From positions 1 through 64,000 of the forward strand of contig CANKYZ010000009.1 in assembly GCA_947488325.1 (NCBI GenBank): DNA of 64,000 bases. The letters run 5' to 3'. The position numbers were made by a program, and so were the translations under genes. The stretch is from an uncultured Erythrobacter sp. (GTDB taxonomy: Bacteria; Pseudomonadota; Alphaproteobacteria; Sphingomonadales; Sphingomonadaceae). Below are positions 23,852 through 33,964 of the stretch, piece by piece. Position 1 is the stretch's first letter. Each line of letters begins with the position of its first letter. Under the pieces are notes generated by a model. That model was not told the origin of the DNA and ran no database searches. It was given only the letters and a program-made list of their open reading frames with translations.

Positions 23852-25861
23852 TTAGCCGTTCAATTTGTTGTAAATCTGGGGGATGATAGCATCCACAGTG
23901 AAACCGAAATGAGCGAACAGATCGCTCGCCGGGGCCGACCCGCCAAAACTGTCCATGCCGATATTGACGCCGTCACGCCCAGTATAACGTTCCCAACCCA
24001 AAGTGCTGCCTGCTTCGATGGAAACGATCAACGCATCTTTGGGCAGGACATCCGCTTTATAAGTGTCATCCTGCGCATCGAACAATTCAGTGCATGGCAT
24101 GGATACAACATCGGCACCAATACCCTCTTCTTCAAGCCTGTCAGCGCAGGCCATTGCCAAGGCTACTTCGCTGCCGGATGCCACAATCACAACTTTGAGT
24201 GCAGCCGTTGCAGCGCGCAAGCGATAGCCACCCTTGGCACTACGATTGCTGGCCATAGTCCATGTTTCATCGCCCCCACCATAATTGGCACCCCGCAATT
24301 GCGGCAGACCCTGACGTGACAACGCCAGCACCGAAGGCGTTTCCGGTGTGGAGAGAGCGTAGGCCCAGCATTCTGCTGTCTCGATCGTGTCGCATGGGCG
24401 GAATGTATTGAGGTTCGGGATCAAACGCAGGCTCATCACCTGTTCAACCGGTTGGTGCGTTGGCCCATCTTCACCCAGCCCGATGCTGTCATGCGTCATC
24501 ACATAGACGACCTGCGTCTTTTGAAGCGCCGATAAGCGGATCGCATTGCGGCAATAATCGCTGAAGATCAGGAACGTTCCGCCATAAGGCATCACGCCGC
24601 CATGCAGTGCCATACCATTCATCGCAGCGGCCATGCCGAATTCACGGATGCCATAATAGACATAGCGGCCCGAATAATCGCCCGCTGTAAATGGCAGCGT
24701 ACTCGGCGTTTTGGTGTTGTTCGACCCGGTAAGATCAGCCGATCCGCCGATCATCTGCGGCAATGCTGCGGTCAGCGGATTCAGCGCCATTTCAGACGCT
24801 TTGCGTGTTGCAACCTTTTGCGGCTCTGCGGCGAGCGCCCGGATATGTCCCTCAATCGCGGTGCCTGCATGATCGGCAACGCCCGTCATCTGGCTTTCAA
24901 ACGCGGCGCGTTTGTCTGATGCGGTAAGGCGTTGCTCCCATGCACTACGCGCTTTTGCTCCTGCAGCACCGGTGGCCCGCCAATCAGCGACGATGTCGGC
25001 AGGCACGTCAAACGGCTCAGAAGTCCAGCCCAACACTTCACGGGCGGCAGCAATCTCGTCTGCCCCCAGAGGCGCGCCGTGAGTAGCACTGGTGCCCTGT
25101 TTGTTTGGGGCACCCTTACCAATCACAGTCTTGCACGCGATCAAGGACGGGCGGCTGTCAGCCTTCGCCTCTGCGATTGCGCGCTCAATATCGTCAAAAT
25201 CGTGCCCGTCGCAGCTAACAACATGCCAACCCGCCGCTTTGTAACGCGCCTTCACATCTTCGCTGGTTGAAAGATCAGCCGATCCATCAATGGTGATGCT
25301 GTTATCATCCCACAGCACGTTCAACTGGCCCAGATGCAGATGCCCGGCAAGGCCGATGGCCTCGTGATTGATGCCTTCCATCAGGCACCCGTCACCCGCG
25401 ATCACCCAAGTGCGGTGGTCAACCAGATCATCGCCGAATGTCGCATTCAAGTGCCGCTCTGCCATCGCCATGCCGACCGCCATGGCAAGCCCTTGACCCA
25501 GCGGGCCTGTTGTCGATTCCACTCCGTCGAGAAGGAAATTTTCAGGGTGGCCCGCGCAAGGTGAACCCATCTGGCGGAAATTTCGGATGTCATCCATCGT
25601 CGGCCGCGCATAACCAGATAAATGCAACAGGCTGTAAATCAGCATTGAGCCATGCCCAGCGGACAGCACAAACCGATCCCGGTCCGCCCAATCAGGACGT
25701 GCCGGATCGAATTTCAGATGCCGAGAGAAAAGCACGCTAGCCACATCTGCCATGCCCATAGGCATTCCAGGGTGGCCAGAATTGGCGGCTTGCACAGCGT
25801 CCATCGATAAAGCGCGGATAGCATTGGCCATCGGTTGAAGGCGGGCGGCATCAATGGTCAT
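23852..25861 (-). CDS. tkt: Transketolase
   Basis: The start is the ATG at 25861 ([21 protein letters not shown]), giving 669 aa. The track adds 22 unlikely residues. Thiamine diphosphate binding is shown by '[13 protein letters not shown]' to '[14 protein letters not shown]', and '[17 protein letters not shown]' and '[12 protein letters not shown]' are family hallmarks. It moves two-carbon units in the pentose phosphate pathway and feeds triose phosphate to the co-transcribed gap-pgk. Confidence 0.97.
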   Translation of the reverse strand: MTIDAARLQPMANAIRALSMDAVQAANSGHPGMPMGMADVASVLFSRHLKFDPARPDWADRDRFVLSAGHGSMLIYSLLHLSGYARPTMDDIRNFRQMGSPCAGHPENFLLDGVESTTGPLGQGLAMAVGMAMAERHLNATFGDDLVDHRTWVIAGDGCLMEGINHEAIGLAGHLHLGQLNVLWDDNSITIDGSADLSTSEDVKARYKAAGWHVVSCDGHDFDDIERAIAEAKADSRPSLIACKTVIGKGAPNKQGTSATHGAPLGADEIAAAREVLGWTSEPFDVPADIVADWRATGAAGAKARSAWEQRLTASDKRAAFESQMTGVADHAGTAIEGHIRALAAEPQKVATRKASEMALNPLTAALPQMIGGSADLTGSNNTKTPSTLPFTAGDYSGRYVYYGIREFGMAAAMNGMALHGGVMPYGGTFLIFSDYCRNAIRLSALQKTQVVYVMTHDSIGLGEDGPTHQPVEQVMSLRLIPNLNTFRPCDTIETAECWAYALSTPETPSVLALSRQGLPQLRGANYGGGDETWTMASNRSAKGGYRLRAATAALKVVIVASGSEVALAMACADRLEEEGIGADVVSMPCTELFDAQDDTYKADVLPKDALIVSIEAGSTLGWERYTGRDGVNIGMDSFGGSAPASDLFAHFGFTVDAIIPQIYNKLNG

Positions 25862-26150
25862 ATTGCGGGAACGCTCCTGCTGCGTGTTTCCAGCGCGATC
25901 CGAGGATGGATTGAGCCAAAACACCAATAGTAAGGCGGGCCGAACCGGCGATTCGATCCCTAAAAGTGATGCGAATTGCCATTGCTTAGCGGCCCCAAGA
26001 GGTCAACACTTTGCCCCGCTGGTTCCCCCATAGGTTCTGAACCATCTCCACAAATTCGATCCAAAGCGTCGGGTTTTGTCGAGAGCACTTATCAACAGGG
26101 CCACGCAACACTTTGCGAAACGTCACATTCTTGGTATTTCTATCGCCACT

Positions 26151-26372
26151 ATGAACGCTGGTCGGATCGAAGGAGCGATGGCTCGCATCAATGCCGCGAT
26201 GAAACGGATCGAAGTTGCGCGCCCGCAGTATGGTGATGTGACACCTGACACTACAGACAATTCCGGTTCTGCTCGCGTCATGGCACTGGTCAACGCGCAT
26301 GAGAAATTGCGCGAAGAAGTGGCTGATACTATTGGTGAAATCGACTCATTGATTGATGAGTTAGGTCAATGA
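26151..26372 (+). CDS. Small coiled-coil protein upstream of zapA
   Basis: The 73-aa product from ATG 26151 (MNAGRIEGAMARINAAMKRIE) is hydrophilic and predicted largely helical, ending 'DTIGEIDSLIDELGQ'. It starts a short plus-strand operon 10 bp before zapA and is divergent from tkt. The association suggests a role with cell division, but that is inference from position. The track's longer start at 26076 lies in the intergenic promoter region. Confidence 0.7.
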   Translation: MNAGRIEGAMARINAAMKRIEVARPQYGDVTPDTTDNSGSARVMALVNAHEKLREEVADTIGEIDSLIDELGQ

Positions 26373-26382
26373 GCTTGCTGAA

Positions 26383-26961
26383 ATGAGCGAAGTCCGCATC
26401 AAGATCGGTCCAAAGACCTACCCTATCGCTTGTGGTCCAGGTGAAGAGAAACAAGTCGCAAAGCTGGGCGCACTGATCGACGAACACTATGCCAAACTGG
26501 GCGATGCGCGCGCTCCGTTAGAAGCTCAGAATATCGTCTTCGCAGCTTTGTTCATGGCTGACGAATTATCTGAAGCTCGCAGTTCTGCCAGCGATGCCCA
26601 CGCGAATCTTGCCGAAGTGCAGCAGGAATTGCAGCGCGCCAAAGACGATGCCGCCAATGCTGAAAAGCAAGCCCAATCCAGAATTGACGAACAAAAAGAA
26701 AAGGCTGGCGGAAAAAAAACTGAACTGCGCGAAGAGATTGAAACTTTGCGCAAGGCGGAAGAACGGGCGCGAAAAGACAATGACAAACTAAAGGCTGAAA
26801 TCGCCGAAATGCAGGAAAGTGCGCGCCACCAGCATGATATGTTTGGTGGCCCTGCAGAGGATGCCGCATTGTCCGAAGTGCTTGTCGAAAAGCTGGAAGC
26901 GCTGGCCAAACGTGCTGAAGCGACTGCGAGCAAGCTTGAAGGTCAGGCCGGTTCACACTAA
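26383..26961 (+). CDS. zapA: Cell division protein ZapA (long form)
   Basis: Residues about 1-80 match ZapA: 'VRIKIGPKTYPIACGPGEEKQVAKLGALID' then 'LEAQNIVFAALFMADELSEAR'. ZapA binds FtsZ and bundles protofilaments at the division site. The protein is 192 aa, well above the usual 100-120. The extra C-terminal part is a long Ala/Glu/Lys/Gln-rich coiled coil (about 75-190). The gene precedes 6S RNA and the folate cyclo-ligase, an order conserved in proteobacteria, which strongly supports the call. Confidence 0.92.
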   Translation: MSEVRIKIGPKTYPIACGPGEEKQVAKLGALIDEHYAKLGDARAPLEAQNIVFAALFMADELSEARSSASDAHANLAEVQQELQRAKDDAANAEKQAQSRIDEQKEKAGGKKTELREEIETLRKAEERARKDNDKLKAEIAEMQESARHQHDMFGGPAEDAALSEVLVEKLEALAKRAEATASKLEGQAGSH

Positions 26962-26975
26962 CTCTAGTGGCGGCG

Positions 26976-27156
26976 GGGCTGCTCGATACGAGCCACTGAA
27001 AATCCCTGAGGCTATAAGCAATCCAAGGGAGCTGTCCCTTCCTAGGTTCACGGGCCAATGCGTTCTTCGGAGCGGACCTCTGGGACCCGGGTAAACGGCA
27101 CCCACCTGACTCTTCGGCGTCAGAGGATTTCCCGGCAACGACCCATAGTGGTCCCG
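26976..27156 (+). ncRNA. ssrS: 6S RNA
   Basis: The region between zapA and the 5-formyl-THF cyclo-ligase gene has alphaproteobacterial 6S features: a GGGGCTG start, 'CCCTGAGG', 'CCAAGGGAGCTGTCCC', 'CTCTGGGACCCGGGTAAACG' then 'GCACCCACCT', and a closing strand 'GTGGTCCCG'. 6S RNA mimics an open promoter and sequesters sigma70-RNA polymerase in stationary phase. End points are estimated from the closing stem. The track ORF 27058-27819 runs through it with a false N-terminus. Confidence 0.85.
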
Positions 27157-27237
27157 TCATTTTGGTTTTGCGCACCCCATCAGAACTGCAAAGCTCTCAC
27201 ACTTGCGGCTTTTGTGGTCGAAGACTACTTCGCGCAA

Positions 27238-27819
27238 ATGAAAGCACTCCCGAACAAATCCGAATTGCGCAATGCGCTCCGCAAAGTCCGGCGTGAGCAT
27301 GTGGCGGCGCAGTCTGATGCTATTCGCGCTTTACCGTTCAATCGCCCCCCTGCCCCGCTGGTTGAAAGTTTACCGGCCAAGGCAGTGATCGGGTTGTACC
27401 ACTCGACCCCGCATGAGGCTCCAGCTGGTGGCTATGCGCGGTTCTTTCACGACGTAGGTCACACAATCGCGCTCCCCCACTTTGACGGTTTGGACGCGCC
27501 GATGGCTTTTCGAGTGCATTCAGATCCGCATGGCGAGAGCGATCTAGAACCCGGTCCATTCGATTTGAAACAACCCTCAGCGGACGCCGCTGAAATCACA
27601 CCTGACGTGCTGTTCGTGCCTTTGGTCGGCTTTACAGTGGAGCTCGCGCGGCTTGGCCAAGGCGGGGGGCATTATGATCGCTGGCTGGTGCAGAATCCGG
27701 GCGTAAAAGCGATTGGCATGGCGTGGGACGCGCAATTGGTGGAAACGCTGCCAACAGAGCCGCATGACATGGCTCTGGACGCTGTCGTGACACCAACCCG
27801 ACTGTATGGACTGATCTGA
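27238..27819 (+). CDS. fthC: 5-formyltetrahydrofolate cyclo-ligase
   Basis: Starting at ATG 27238 (MKALPNKSELRNALRKVRR), the 193-aa enzyme converts 5-formyl-THF to 5,10-methenyl-THF with ATP. Motifs are the basic N-terminal helix 'RNALRKVRREHVAAQ', 'PDVLFVPLVGFTVELARLGQGGGHYDRWL' (the conserved GxxGGYYD-type loop, here QGGGHYDR), and 'VVTPTRLYGLI'. The 60-residue extension in the track overlaps 6S RNA and is rejected. The stop overlaps the next ATG (TGATG). Confidence 0.93.
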   Translation: MKALPNKSELRNALRKVRREHVAAQSDAIRALPFNRPPAPLVESLPAKAVIGLYHSTPHEAPAGGYARFFHDVGHTIALPHFDGLDAPMAFRVHSDPHGESDLEPGPFDLKQPSADAAEITPDVLFVPLVGFTVELARLGQGGGHYDRWLVQNPGVKAIGMAWDAQLVETLPTEPHDMALDAVVTPTRLYGLI

Positions 27820-28073
27820 TGCGCGAAACACCAACTTGGAGAATTCCGTTTGGCGTGATTAGCCTGTTCATCGGGTTGATGATCTACGGCATCATTATCG
27901 CCCGTTATGCACCCAGTATTATCGGCAGCTGGCCCGGCCTTGCGCAGGCCGCAGTCTACCTGCTTCTGGGCCTAATCTGGCTGTTGCCGCTAAAGCGCTT
28001 TCTGATCTGGATGGAGACCGGCAATTGGTCAGCACCATCAGCCAACGCAGACAAAACAGATCAACCACGCTGA
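27819..28073 (+). CDS. DUF2842 family small membrane protein
   Basis: The 84-aa protein has two hydrophobic segments, 'FGVISLFIGLMIYGIIIARYAP' and 'AQAAVYLLLGLIWLLPLKRFL', and ends 'IWMETGNW'. This matches the small alphaproteobacterial DUF2842 family of unknown function. Its ATG overlaps the cyclo-ligase stop by one base, so it is translationally coupled. Confidence 0.85.
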   Translation: MRETPTWRIPFGVISLFIGLMIYGIIIARYAPSIIGSWPGLAQAAVYLLLGLIWLLPLKRFLIWMETGNWSAPSANADKTDQPR

Positions 28074-28140
28074 ACGGCGCTGAGCTTGCCCCAAAGGGCT
28101 ATTCACAATTCCAGTCAGCTGAGAAAAACTGGGTCCCAAG

Positions 28141-28217
<77 letters not shown>

Positions 28218-28314
28218 ATAATGTGGGTTTGCACCGCTTGGGAGCGAGGCCATTAGGCCCCGCGTGATTTGCTGTCAACGCCTCTGACAGCCATTTCGCA
28301 TCATTTTCGGAACA

Positions 28315-29583
28315 TTATTCGCTAAGCAGCAAAACGGGCGTTTCGATCAGCCTTTTTACAGCCTGAATAAAGCTTGCCGCATCATAGCCATCCACGACCC
28401 TGTGATCACATGAAATCGAAATATTCATAAGCTTGCGCTTCTCGATTCGCTCCTGCCCATCAGTGCCGGTGACGAACATCGGCCGCTCAATGATCCGGTT
28501 AGGGCCAATAATTGCCACCTCAGGCCGATTGATAACCGGAGTGGTGGCAACACCGCCAAGAGGCCCGAGCGACGTCACAGTCAGCGTTGAGCCGGAAAGC
28601 TCATCAGATTTCGCCGATCCATCACGTGCGGCCTCAGCCAAACGCCCGATTTCAATCGCGAGCTGCCACAGATTACGCGATTGCGCATCGCGAATCACAG
28701 GAACCATCAAACCATTATCGGTCTGCGCCGCCATGCCCAGATGAATGCTGCCATGGCGTGTCACCACATTGGCTTCATCATCGAAACGTGCATTGATCAT
28801 CGGATAATCCGGGACGATCTTGCAGAATGCTGTGATGAGCATTGGCAGCATGGTCAGCTTCGGTTTGGCACCGCGCGCATTATTTAGATCGGCACGCATC
28901 CTTTCAAGTTCTGTCACATCGCACTCTTCGACATAGGTAAAGTGCGGAATGTTGCGCTTTGCCGCGCTCATATTCTGAGCGATGCGTTTGCGCAGGCCGA
29001 TGACTTTGATAACTTCGTCATTGCGCGTCGTCCCGGCGGGCGAGAAACCGCCGCTGGAATTATACGCAAGAAATTGATCGAGATCGCCGTGGCGAACGCG
29101 GCCATCATCGGCGGCCTTCACCTGGCTTAGGTCAATACCCAGGTCCCGTGCGCGCTGACGCACAGCCGGGCTGGCGATCACTTTGGCAGCCTCCACCACT
29201 TCCGGCTCACTGCCGCCTGACACAGTCTTCGGCGGCGTCACTGGTGATGGCGCAGGTGTTGGCGTAGGCGCCGTTTCGGGCTCTGGCTCAGGCGTCGCAA
29301 CAGGAGCCGGCGTTTTCTTCGCCACCTCATTCGAATCTTCTTCGGCTACCTCGACAACGAACAGCATAGATCCGACCGCAATCACATCACCGGCTTCGCC
29401 CGCCACTTCGATCACCGTTCCGGAAACCGGACTTTCAATGTCGATCGTCGCCTTGTCGGTCATCACATCGACAGAGTGTTGATCTTCCTCAATCTTACCA
29501 CCGACTTCAATAAGCCATTCGACGATCTCCGCCTCGGCCACGCCTTCGCCCACATCGGGCATGTTGAAAGTGAACTTGGCCAT
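28315..29583 (-). CDS. bkdB: Branched-chain 2-oxoacid dehydrogenase E2
   Basis: The 422-aa dihydrolipoamide acyltransferase is organised as an N-terminal lipoyl domain (lipoyl lysine K44 in 'DVMTDKATIDIESP'), a Pro/Ala/Thr-rich linker (about 95-125), a peripheral-subunit-binding domain ('ASPAVRQRARDLGIDLSQV', about 137-172) and the catalytic core with 'ISCDHRVVDGYDAASF'. It transfers branched acyl groups to CoA in Val/Leu/Ile breakdown. It is third in bkdA1-bkdA2-bkdB, 4 bp after the E1 beta gene. No E3 gene is in the window. Confidence 0.95.
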   Translation of the reverse strand: MAKFTFNMPDVGEGVAEAEIVEWLIEVGGKIEEDQHSVDVMTDKATIDIESPVSGTVIEVAGEAGDVIAVGSMLFVVEVAEEDSNEVAKKTPAPVATPEPEPETAPTPTPAPSPVTPPKTVSGGSEPEVVEAAKVIASPAVRQRARDLGIDLSQVKAADDGRVRHGDLDQFLAYNSSGGFSPAGTTRNDEVIKVIGLRKRIAQNMSAAKRNIPHFTYVEECDVTELERMRADLNNARGAKPKLTMLPMLITAFCKIVPDYPMINARFDDEANVVTRHGSIHLGMAAQTDNGLMVPVIRDAQSRNLWQLAIEIGRLAEAARDGSAKSDELSGSTLTVTSLGPLGGVATTPVINRPEVAIIGPNRIIERPMFVTGTDGQERIEKRKLMNISISCDHRVVDGYDAASFIQAVKRLIETPVLLLSE

Positions 29584-29587
29584 TGGG

Positions 29588-30646
29588 TCAGTCCTTCAGA
29601 ATTTTGTCGATTGCTTCGCCAATACGAACGGGGCCTGGGAAATAGGCCCATTCGAGGCTGTGCGGATAGGGTGTATCAAAGCCGGTGACGCGCTCAACTG
29701 GCGCTTCGAGATGGTAGAAACAGCGTTCAGTAACCAACGCAGAAAGCTCCGCGCCAAAGCCACTTGTACGGGTGGCTTCGTGAACGATCAGGCACCGGCC
29801 AGTCTTCTCCACCGAAGCCTCAATCGCTTCGATATCAAGGGGTACAAGCGTTCGCAGGTCGAGGATTTCGGCATCTACGCCTTTCTCGCGGCACACAGCC
29901 TCAGCCACATGAACCATGGTGCCATAGGCGAGCACGGTAAGAGCTTCGCCCTCGCTCACATGCCGCGCTTTGCCCAGCGGGATCTTGTAATACCCCTCTG
30001 GCACGATCGCGTCAGGATGCTTTTTCCACGGTTCCACCGGCTTGTCGTAAAAGCCAGTGAACGGACCGTTATAAATGCGTTTTGGTTCGAAGAAGACCAC
30101 CGGATCATTGTCTTCGATACAGGAGATCAGCAATCCTTTGGCATCGTATGGAGTCGCCGGGATCACTGTCTTCAAACCGGCTACATGGGTGAACAATGAT
30201 TCGGGCGACTGTGAATGCGTTTGCCCGCCGAATATCCCGCCGCCAAAGGGCGAGCGAACCGTCATAGGCGCGATATATTCACTGGCGGAACGATAACGCA
30301 GCCGCGCAGCCTCTGAAATCAGCTGATCAAGGCCGGGATAGATGTAATCGGCGAACTGTATTTCCGGGACCGGGCGCAGGCCATAGGCCCCCATCCCCAC
30401 AGCTGCACCGATAATCCCGCATTCATTGATCGGCGTGTCGAACACACGGGTCTTACCGTGCTTTGCTTGCAAGCCAGCAGTGCAGCGAAAGACCCCGCCG
30501 AAATAACCGATATCCTCCCCCATCACGACAACATTGTCGTCGCGTGTGAGCATCACATCGAGCGCTTCGTTGATCGCCTCAATCATGTTGATCCGGCGTT
30601 CTCCGGGAGCCTCCGCCTCTGACGCAATTTGGGTTTCGGTACTCAT
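29588..30646 (-). CDS. bkdA2: Branched-chain 2-oxoacid dehydrogenase E1 beta
   Basis: The 352-aa subunit shows 'INMIEAINEALDVMLTRDDNVVVMGEDIGYFGGVFRC', 'RVFDTPINECGIIGAAVGMGAYGLRPVPEIQFADYI' and 'CLIVHEATRTSGFGAELSALV', all typical of E1 beta. It pairs with E1 alpha to form the thiamine-diphosphate decarboxylase. Its ATG overlaps the end of the E1 alpha gene by 4 bp. Confidence 0.96.
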   Translation of the reverse strand: MSTETQIASEAEAPGERRINMIEAINEALDVMLTRDDNVVVMGEDIGYFGGVFRCTAGLQAKHGKTRVFDTPINECGIIGAAVGMGAYGLRPVPEIQFADYIYPGLDQLISEAARLRYRSASEYIAPMTVRSPFGGGIFGGQTHSQSPESLFTHVAGLKTVIPATPYDAKGLLISCIEDNDPVVFFEPKRIYNGPFTGFYDKPVEPWKKHPDAIVPEGYYKIPLGKARHVSEGEALTVLAYGTMVHVAEAVCREKGVDAEILDLRTLVPLDIEAIEASVEKTGRCLIVHEATRTSGFGAELSALVTERCFYHLEAPVERVTGFDTPYPHSLEWAYFPGPVRIGEAIDKILKD

Positions 30647-31959
30647 GCGTCGGGCCTTTCCGAACCGAATTTCGTGATCCGTTCATGCGTGGCTTGTTCA
30701 GCCTGCTCTTTCAGATGCCAAGGCAGATCTTCGAACACATCTTCGAACATTGTGCGGAATGGGTGGTGCAAACCATGACCCAGAATCCCGTTCTTTTCCG
30801 CTTCTTTGGTGGTCGCCTTCACTTCTTCCGCGCAAGCCTTGTCCATCGCCACCTGGCGATCTTCGTCCCACTCGCCAATAGCGATCAGGTGGTTCTTAAG
30901 GCGCATTACGGGATCACCCAGCGGCCATTCTTCGCGTTCTTGCGCGCTGCGATATCCACTTGGGTCATCCGATGTCGAATGCCCCTCTGCCCGGTAAGTG
31001 AAGTACTCGATCAGCGTTGGCCCGTGGTTCGCCCGCGCGCGGTTCGCCGCCCATTGCTGCGCGGCGTAGCAGGCAAGTGCATCGTTGCCATCCACGCGCA
31101 GACCCGCCAGGCCATAGCCCAGAGCGCGAGCCGCAAATGTGGTCCGTTCTCCGCCAGCGAAGCCAGAAAAACTGCTGATCGCCCATTGGTTGTTGATCAC
31201 ATTCAGGATCACCGGAGCGTTATAAACGGTCGCAAATGTGCAGGCAGAATGGAAATCGCCCTCTGCTGTTGAGCCTTCGCCCACCCATGTTGCAGCGATC
31301 CGGCTGTCACCCTTAATCGCGCTCGCCATCGCCCAACCAACCGCCTGTGGGGTTTGCGTGGCGAGATTGCCGGAGATGCTGAAAAAGCTGTGTTCTCGGC
31401 TCGAATACATTATCGGCAGCTGGCGACCTTTCAGCTTATCTCCTTTGTTCGAATATATCTGATTGATCATCTCGATCAGCGGGTATCCGCGCGCAATCAA
31501 GATGCCCTGCTGGCGGTAGGACGGGAAGACCATGTCATCGCTGGCCAGCGCCATCGAAGCTGCTACGCTGGTCGCCTCTTCGCCGGTACACTTCATGTAG
31601 AACGACGTTTTGCCCTGACGCTGCCCGCGGAACATACGTTCATCAAACGCGCGCACCATCGCCATATGACCCAACATTGTGCGCAAAGTTTCGGGATCAA
31701 GCTTTGGGTCCCACGGACCATGCGCTTTATTATCATCGCCCAACACTCGGACGAGATCAAAAGCGAGATCCTTCATATCTTCAGGTTTGGCGCTTTCATC
31801 GGGACGCGGCTGCACACCTGCCTCACTGATGGTAAAGTCTGAGAAATTGACCGGATCGCCAGGGCGCGATCGTGGTTCCGGAACATGCAGCGCGAGCGCA
31901 GGGCGATTATCGCCGCCGGCCCCGTCTCTTGTATTCGGTGTATCGGCCCGATCGGCCAT
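30643..31959 (-). CDS. bkdA1: Branched-chain 2-oxoacid dehydrogenase E1 alpha
   Basis: From ATG 31959 (MADRADTPNTRDGAGGDN) the subunit is 438 aa. The track extension of 22 residues is rejected as atypical. Thiamine-diphosphate binding is seen in 'TWVGEGSTAEGDFHSACTFA' to 'VILNVINNQWAIS', and the phospho-loop region in 'TYRAEGHSTSDDPSGYRS'. A disordered Pro/Arg-rich N-terminus is common in this family. It is first gene of the bkd operon. Confidence 0.95.
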   Translation of the reverse strand: MADRADTPNTRDGAGGDNRPALALHVPEPRSRPGDPVNFSDFTISEAGVQPRPDESAKPEDMKDLAFDLVRVLGDDNKAHGPWDPKLDPETLRTMLGHMAMVRAFDERMFRGQRQGKTSFYMKCTGEEATSVAASMALASDDMVFPSYRQQGILIARGYPLIEMINQIYSNKGDKLKGRQLPIMYSSREHSFFSISGNLATQTPQAVGWAMASAIKGDSRIAATWVGEGSTAEGDFHSACTFATVYNAPVILNVINNQWAISSFSGFAGGERTTFAARALGYGLAGLRVDGNDALACYAAQQWAANRARANHGPTLIEYFTYRAEGHSTSDDPSGYRSAQEREEWPLGDPVMRLKNHLIAIGEWDEDRQVAMDKACAEEVKATTKEAEKNGILGHGLHHPFRTMFEDVFEDLPWHLKEQAEQATHERITKFGSERPDA

Positions 31960-32088
31960 ATCTGCGCTCTCCCGCTGGATCGCGCGGCTCATCCAAAACG
32001 TGGCGAGCGCGCACCTTGCATTCATTGCTTTCGCGCGAATTTTTATTTCAACGCGAGGAGGCGGTCAAGCGTTGCGACCAGTCCTAGG

Positions 32089-33060
32089 CTAAACCGCAAC
32101 AGGTGCCTTGATCGGAGGCAGCGGCGCGTAATCATGCACCACGAAATCCTCTATCCGGTAGTCGAAAATTGTTTCGGGTGTTCGCGTGAGTTCAAGCGCT
32201 GGGCTGCCTTGCGGCTCGCGCGCCAGCTGTTCTTCGATCAAATGCGCATGATTGAGGTATAGGTGGACATCCCCGCCCATCCAAATCAGTTCACCCGGTT
32301 CCAGCCCAGTTTGCTGCGCCATCATCCGCATTAGCAGCGCCGCCGACCACAGATTAAATGGCAAGCCCAATGCGACGTCGCAGCTGCGTTGATAGAGCAC
32401 GCAATTTAGCCGGTCGCATCCTTTGGAATTTCCGGCGACGTGGAACTGATACGTCTTATGGCACGGCGGGAGAGCCATCTGATCCAACTCCGCAACATTC
32501 CATCCTTCGAGAATATGACGGCGGCTGCCCGGATCGTTCTTGAGGCTATCCACCACTTGCGCGACCTGATTGATCCCCCCGCCGCGTTCATAAAGACCGT
32601 CCTTGCGATAGCGATAGGTCGGCCAATCGACCCATTGCTTTCCGTAGACCGGACCTAGATCGCCCCAACGTTTCGCAAATCCTTCATCATCGGCGACGCG
32701 TTGCACGAAATCTTCAAGAGCAATGTCTTCGCCTGTCTCTTTGACATAGCGTGCATGCGGCCATTCATTCCAAATTTTCACGCCTTGCAGCACCAACGGA
32801 CGGATATTGGTTTCTCCGGTTAAGAACCAGAGCATTTCGCGTGTCGCGGTTTTCCAATAGACGCGTTTTGTGGTGAGCAACGGCATCGCGCCATCTGCAA
32901 GGTCGTATCGCAGCTGTGCCCCGCAGATTGACCGCGTGCCAATGCCAGTGCGGTCTGCACGCTCGCTACCGTTCTCCCAAATCTGACGCATCAGATCGAG
33001 ATATTGCCATTCTGGGTGACTGGTACCGGCAAGCTCGGACGGAATCGAAACAGTTTCCAT
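32089..33060 (-). CDS. thyA: Thymidylate synthase
   Basis: From ATG 33060 (METVSIPSELAGTSHPEWQYLDLM) the enzyme has 323 aa. 'RTGIGTRSICGAQLRYDL' binds phosphate, 'MALPPCHKTYQFHVAG' holds the catalytic cysteine, and 'LYQRSCDVALGLPFNLWSAALLMRMMAQ' is the dUMP site. It methylates dUMP using methylene-THF. It is longer than the 264-aa E. coli enzyme because of an insertion around residues 95-150, common in alphaproteobacteria. The track start seven codons upstream is also possible. Confidence 0.96.
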   Translation of the reverse strand: METVSIPSELAGTSHPEWQYLDLMRQIWENGSERADRTGIGTRSICGAQLRYDLADGAMPLLTTKRVYWKTATREMLWFLTGETNIRPLVLQGVKIWNEWPHARYVKETGEDIALEDFVQRVADDEGFAKRWGDLGPVYGKQWVDWPTYRYRKDGLYERGGGINQVAQVVDSLKNDPGSRRHILEGWNVAELDQMALPPCHKTYQFHVAGNSKGCDRLNCVLYQRSCDVALGLPFNLWSAALLMRMMAQQTGLEPGELIWMGGDVHLYLNHAHLIEEQLAREPQGSPALELTRTPETIFDYRIEDFVVHDYAPLPPIKAPVAV

Positions 33061-33187
33061 GACCGAAACTATAGGCGGCAATCACTCACTTGCCACCCCG
33101 TCAATCCACATTTTCAAACGCTCGCTTAATGATTAGGACCGGCGTGCCAACTTGCAGGCACGGTCAATTTACTGCACCTCTGCTCCA

Positions 33188-33961
33188 ATGAACCTGTTCG
33201 ATCTTTCAGGCCGCGTCGCAGTCATCACGGGCGGCAATGGTGGCCTTGGTCTGGGAATGGCACGCGGCCTTGTGAAAGCAGGCGCGAATGTCGCAATCTG
33301 GGCGCGCAACGAAGACAAGAATGACGCTGCAACCAAGGAATTGCGCGCGCTTGGCGGCGGGGAAGTCATCGCGGTCGCCTGTGATGTGGTCGAAACCGCG
33401 CAGGTCGAAGCCGCAATGGCGACAACGCTCAACGAATTTAGGCGGGTCGATGCGGCCTTTGCCAATGCAGGCATAGCTGGTGCAGGCACTCGAATTCCCG
33501 ACATGACAGAGGAAGGCTGGGATGCAGTCATGGCCGTTAATGCACGCGGCCCTGCGTTGGTTTACAAACATGTATCGCGCCACATGATTGAACGCGCGGA
33601 AAACGGCGATCCGGGCGGCAAACTGATCGCAACATCATCTGGTCAATCAATTATGGGCGTGAATAAAAGTTCAGATTATGCTGCGTCAAAAGCCGCAGTA
33701 AATGGGCTGACACGCGGCGCTGCATTTGAAATGGCTCGACATCAAATCACCGCCAATGCCTTATTGTTTGGCTATTACGAAACAGACATCACCGCCGCTG
33801 CCAATCCCAAATTTGCAAAATGGATGGAGCAACGCATTCCCTTGGGCCGTCCTGGCGATCACGGAGGGTTAGAAGGTCTCGCGGTGTTCTTCGCCTCTCC
33901 TCACAGCGACTATATTACTGGCCAATGCCTGCCAGTCGATGGCGGGCTTTGCATAAGCTGA
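33188..33961 (+). CDS. Short-chain dehydrogenase/reductase
   Basis: From ATG 33188 (MNLFDLSGRVAVITGGNGGLG) the protein is 257 aa. It has the Rossmann motif 'TGGNGGLGLG', 'FANAGIAGAG' (NNAG equivalent), a catalytic serine region 'IATSSGQSIMG', the 'YAASK' active-site Tyr-Lys pair, and 'ITGQCLPVDGGLCIS' at the end, all of the classical SDR type. The substrate is unknown. It lies 3 bp before the ABC1-kinase gene. Confidence 0.9.
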   Translation: MNLFDLSGRVAVITGGNGGLGLGMARGLVKAGANVAIWARNEDKNDAATKELRALGGGEVIAVACDVVETAQVEAAMATTLNEFRRVDAAFANAGIAGAGTRIPDMTEEGWDAVMAVNARGPALVYKHVSRHMIERAENGDPGGKLIATSSGQSIMGVNKSSDYAASKAAVNGLTRGAAFEMARHQITANALLFGYYETDITAAANPKFAKWMEQRIPLGRPGDHGGLEGLAVFFASPHSDYITGQCLPVDGGLCIS

Positions 33962-33964
33962 TAG

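Noticed and set aside
27058-27237. N-terminal extension of the folate cyclo-ligase
   Set aside because: The sequence is 6S RNA, and family homology begins at ATG 27238.
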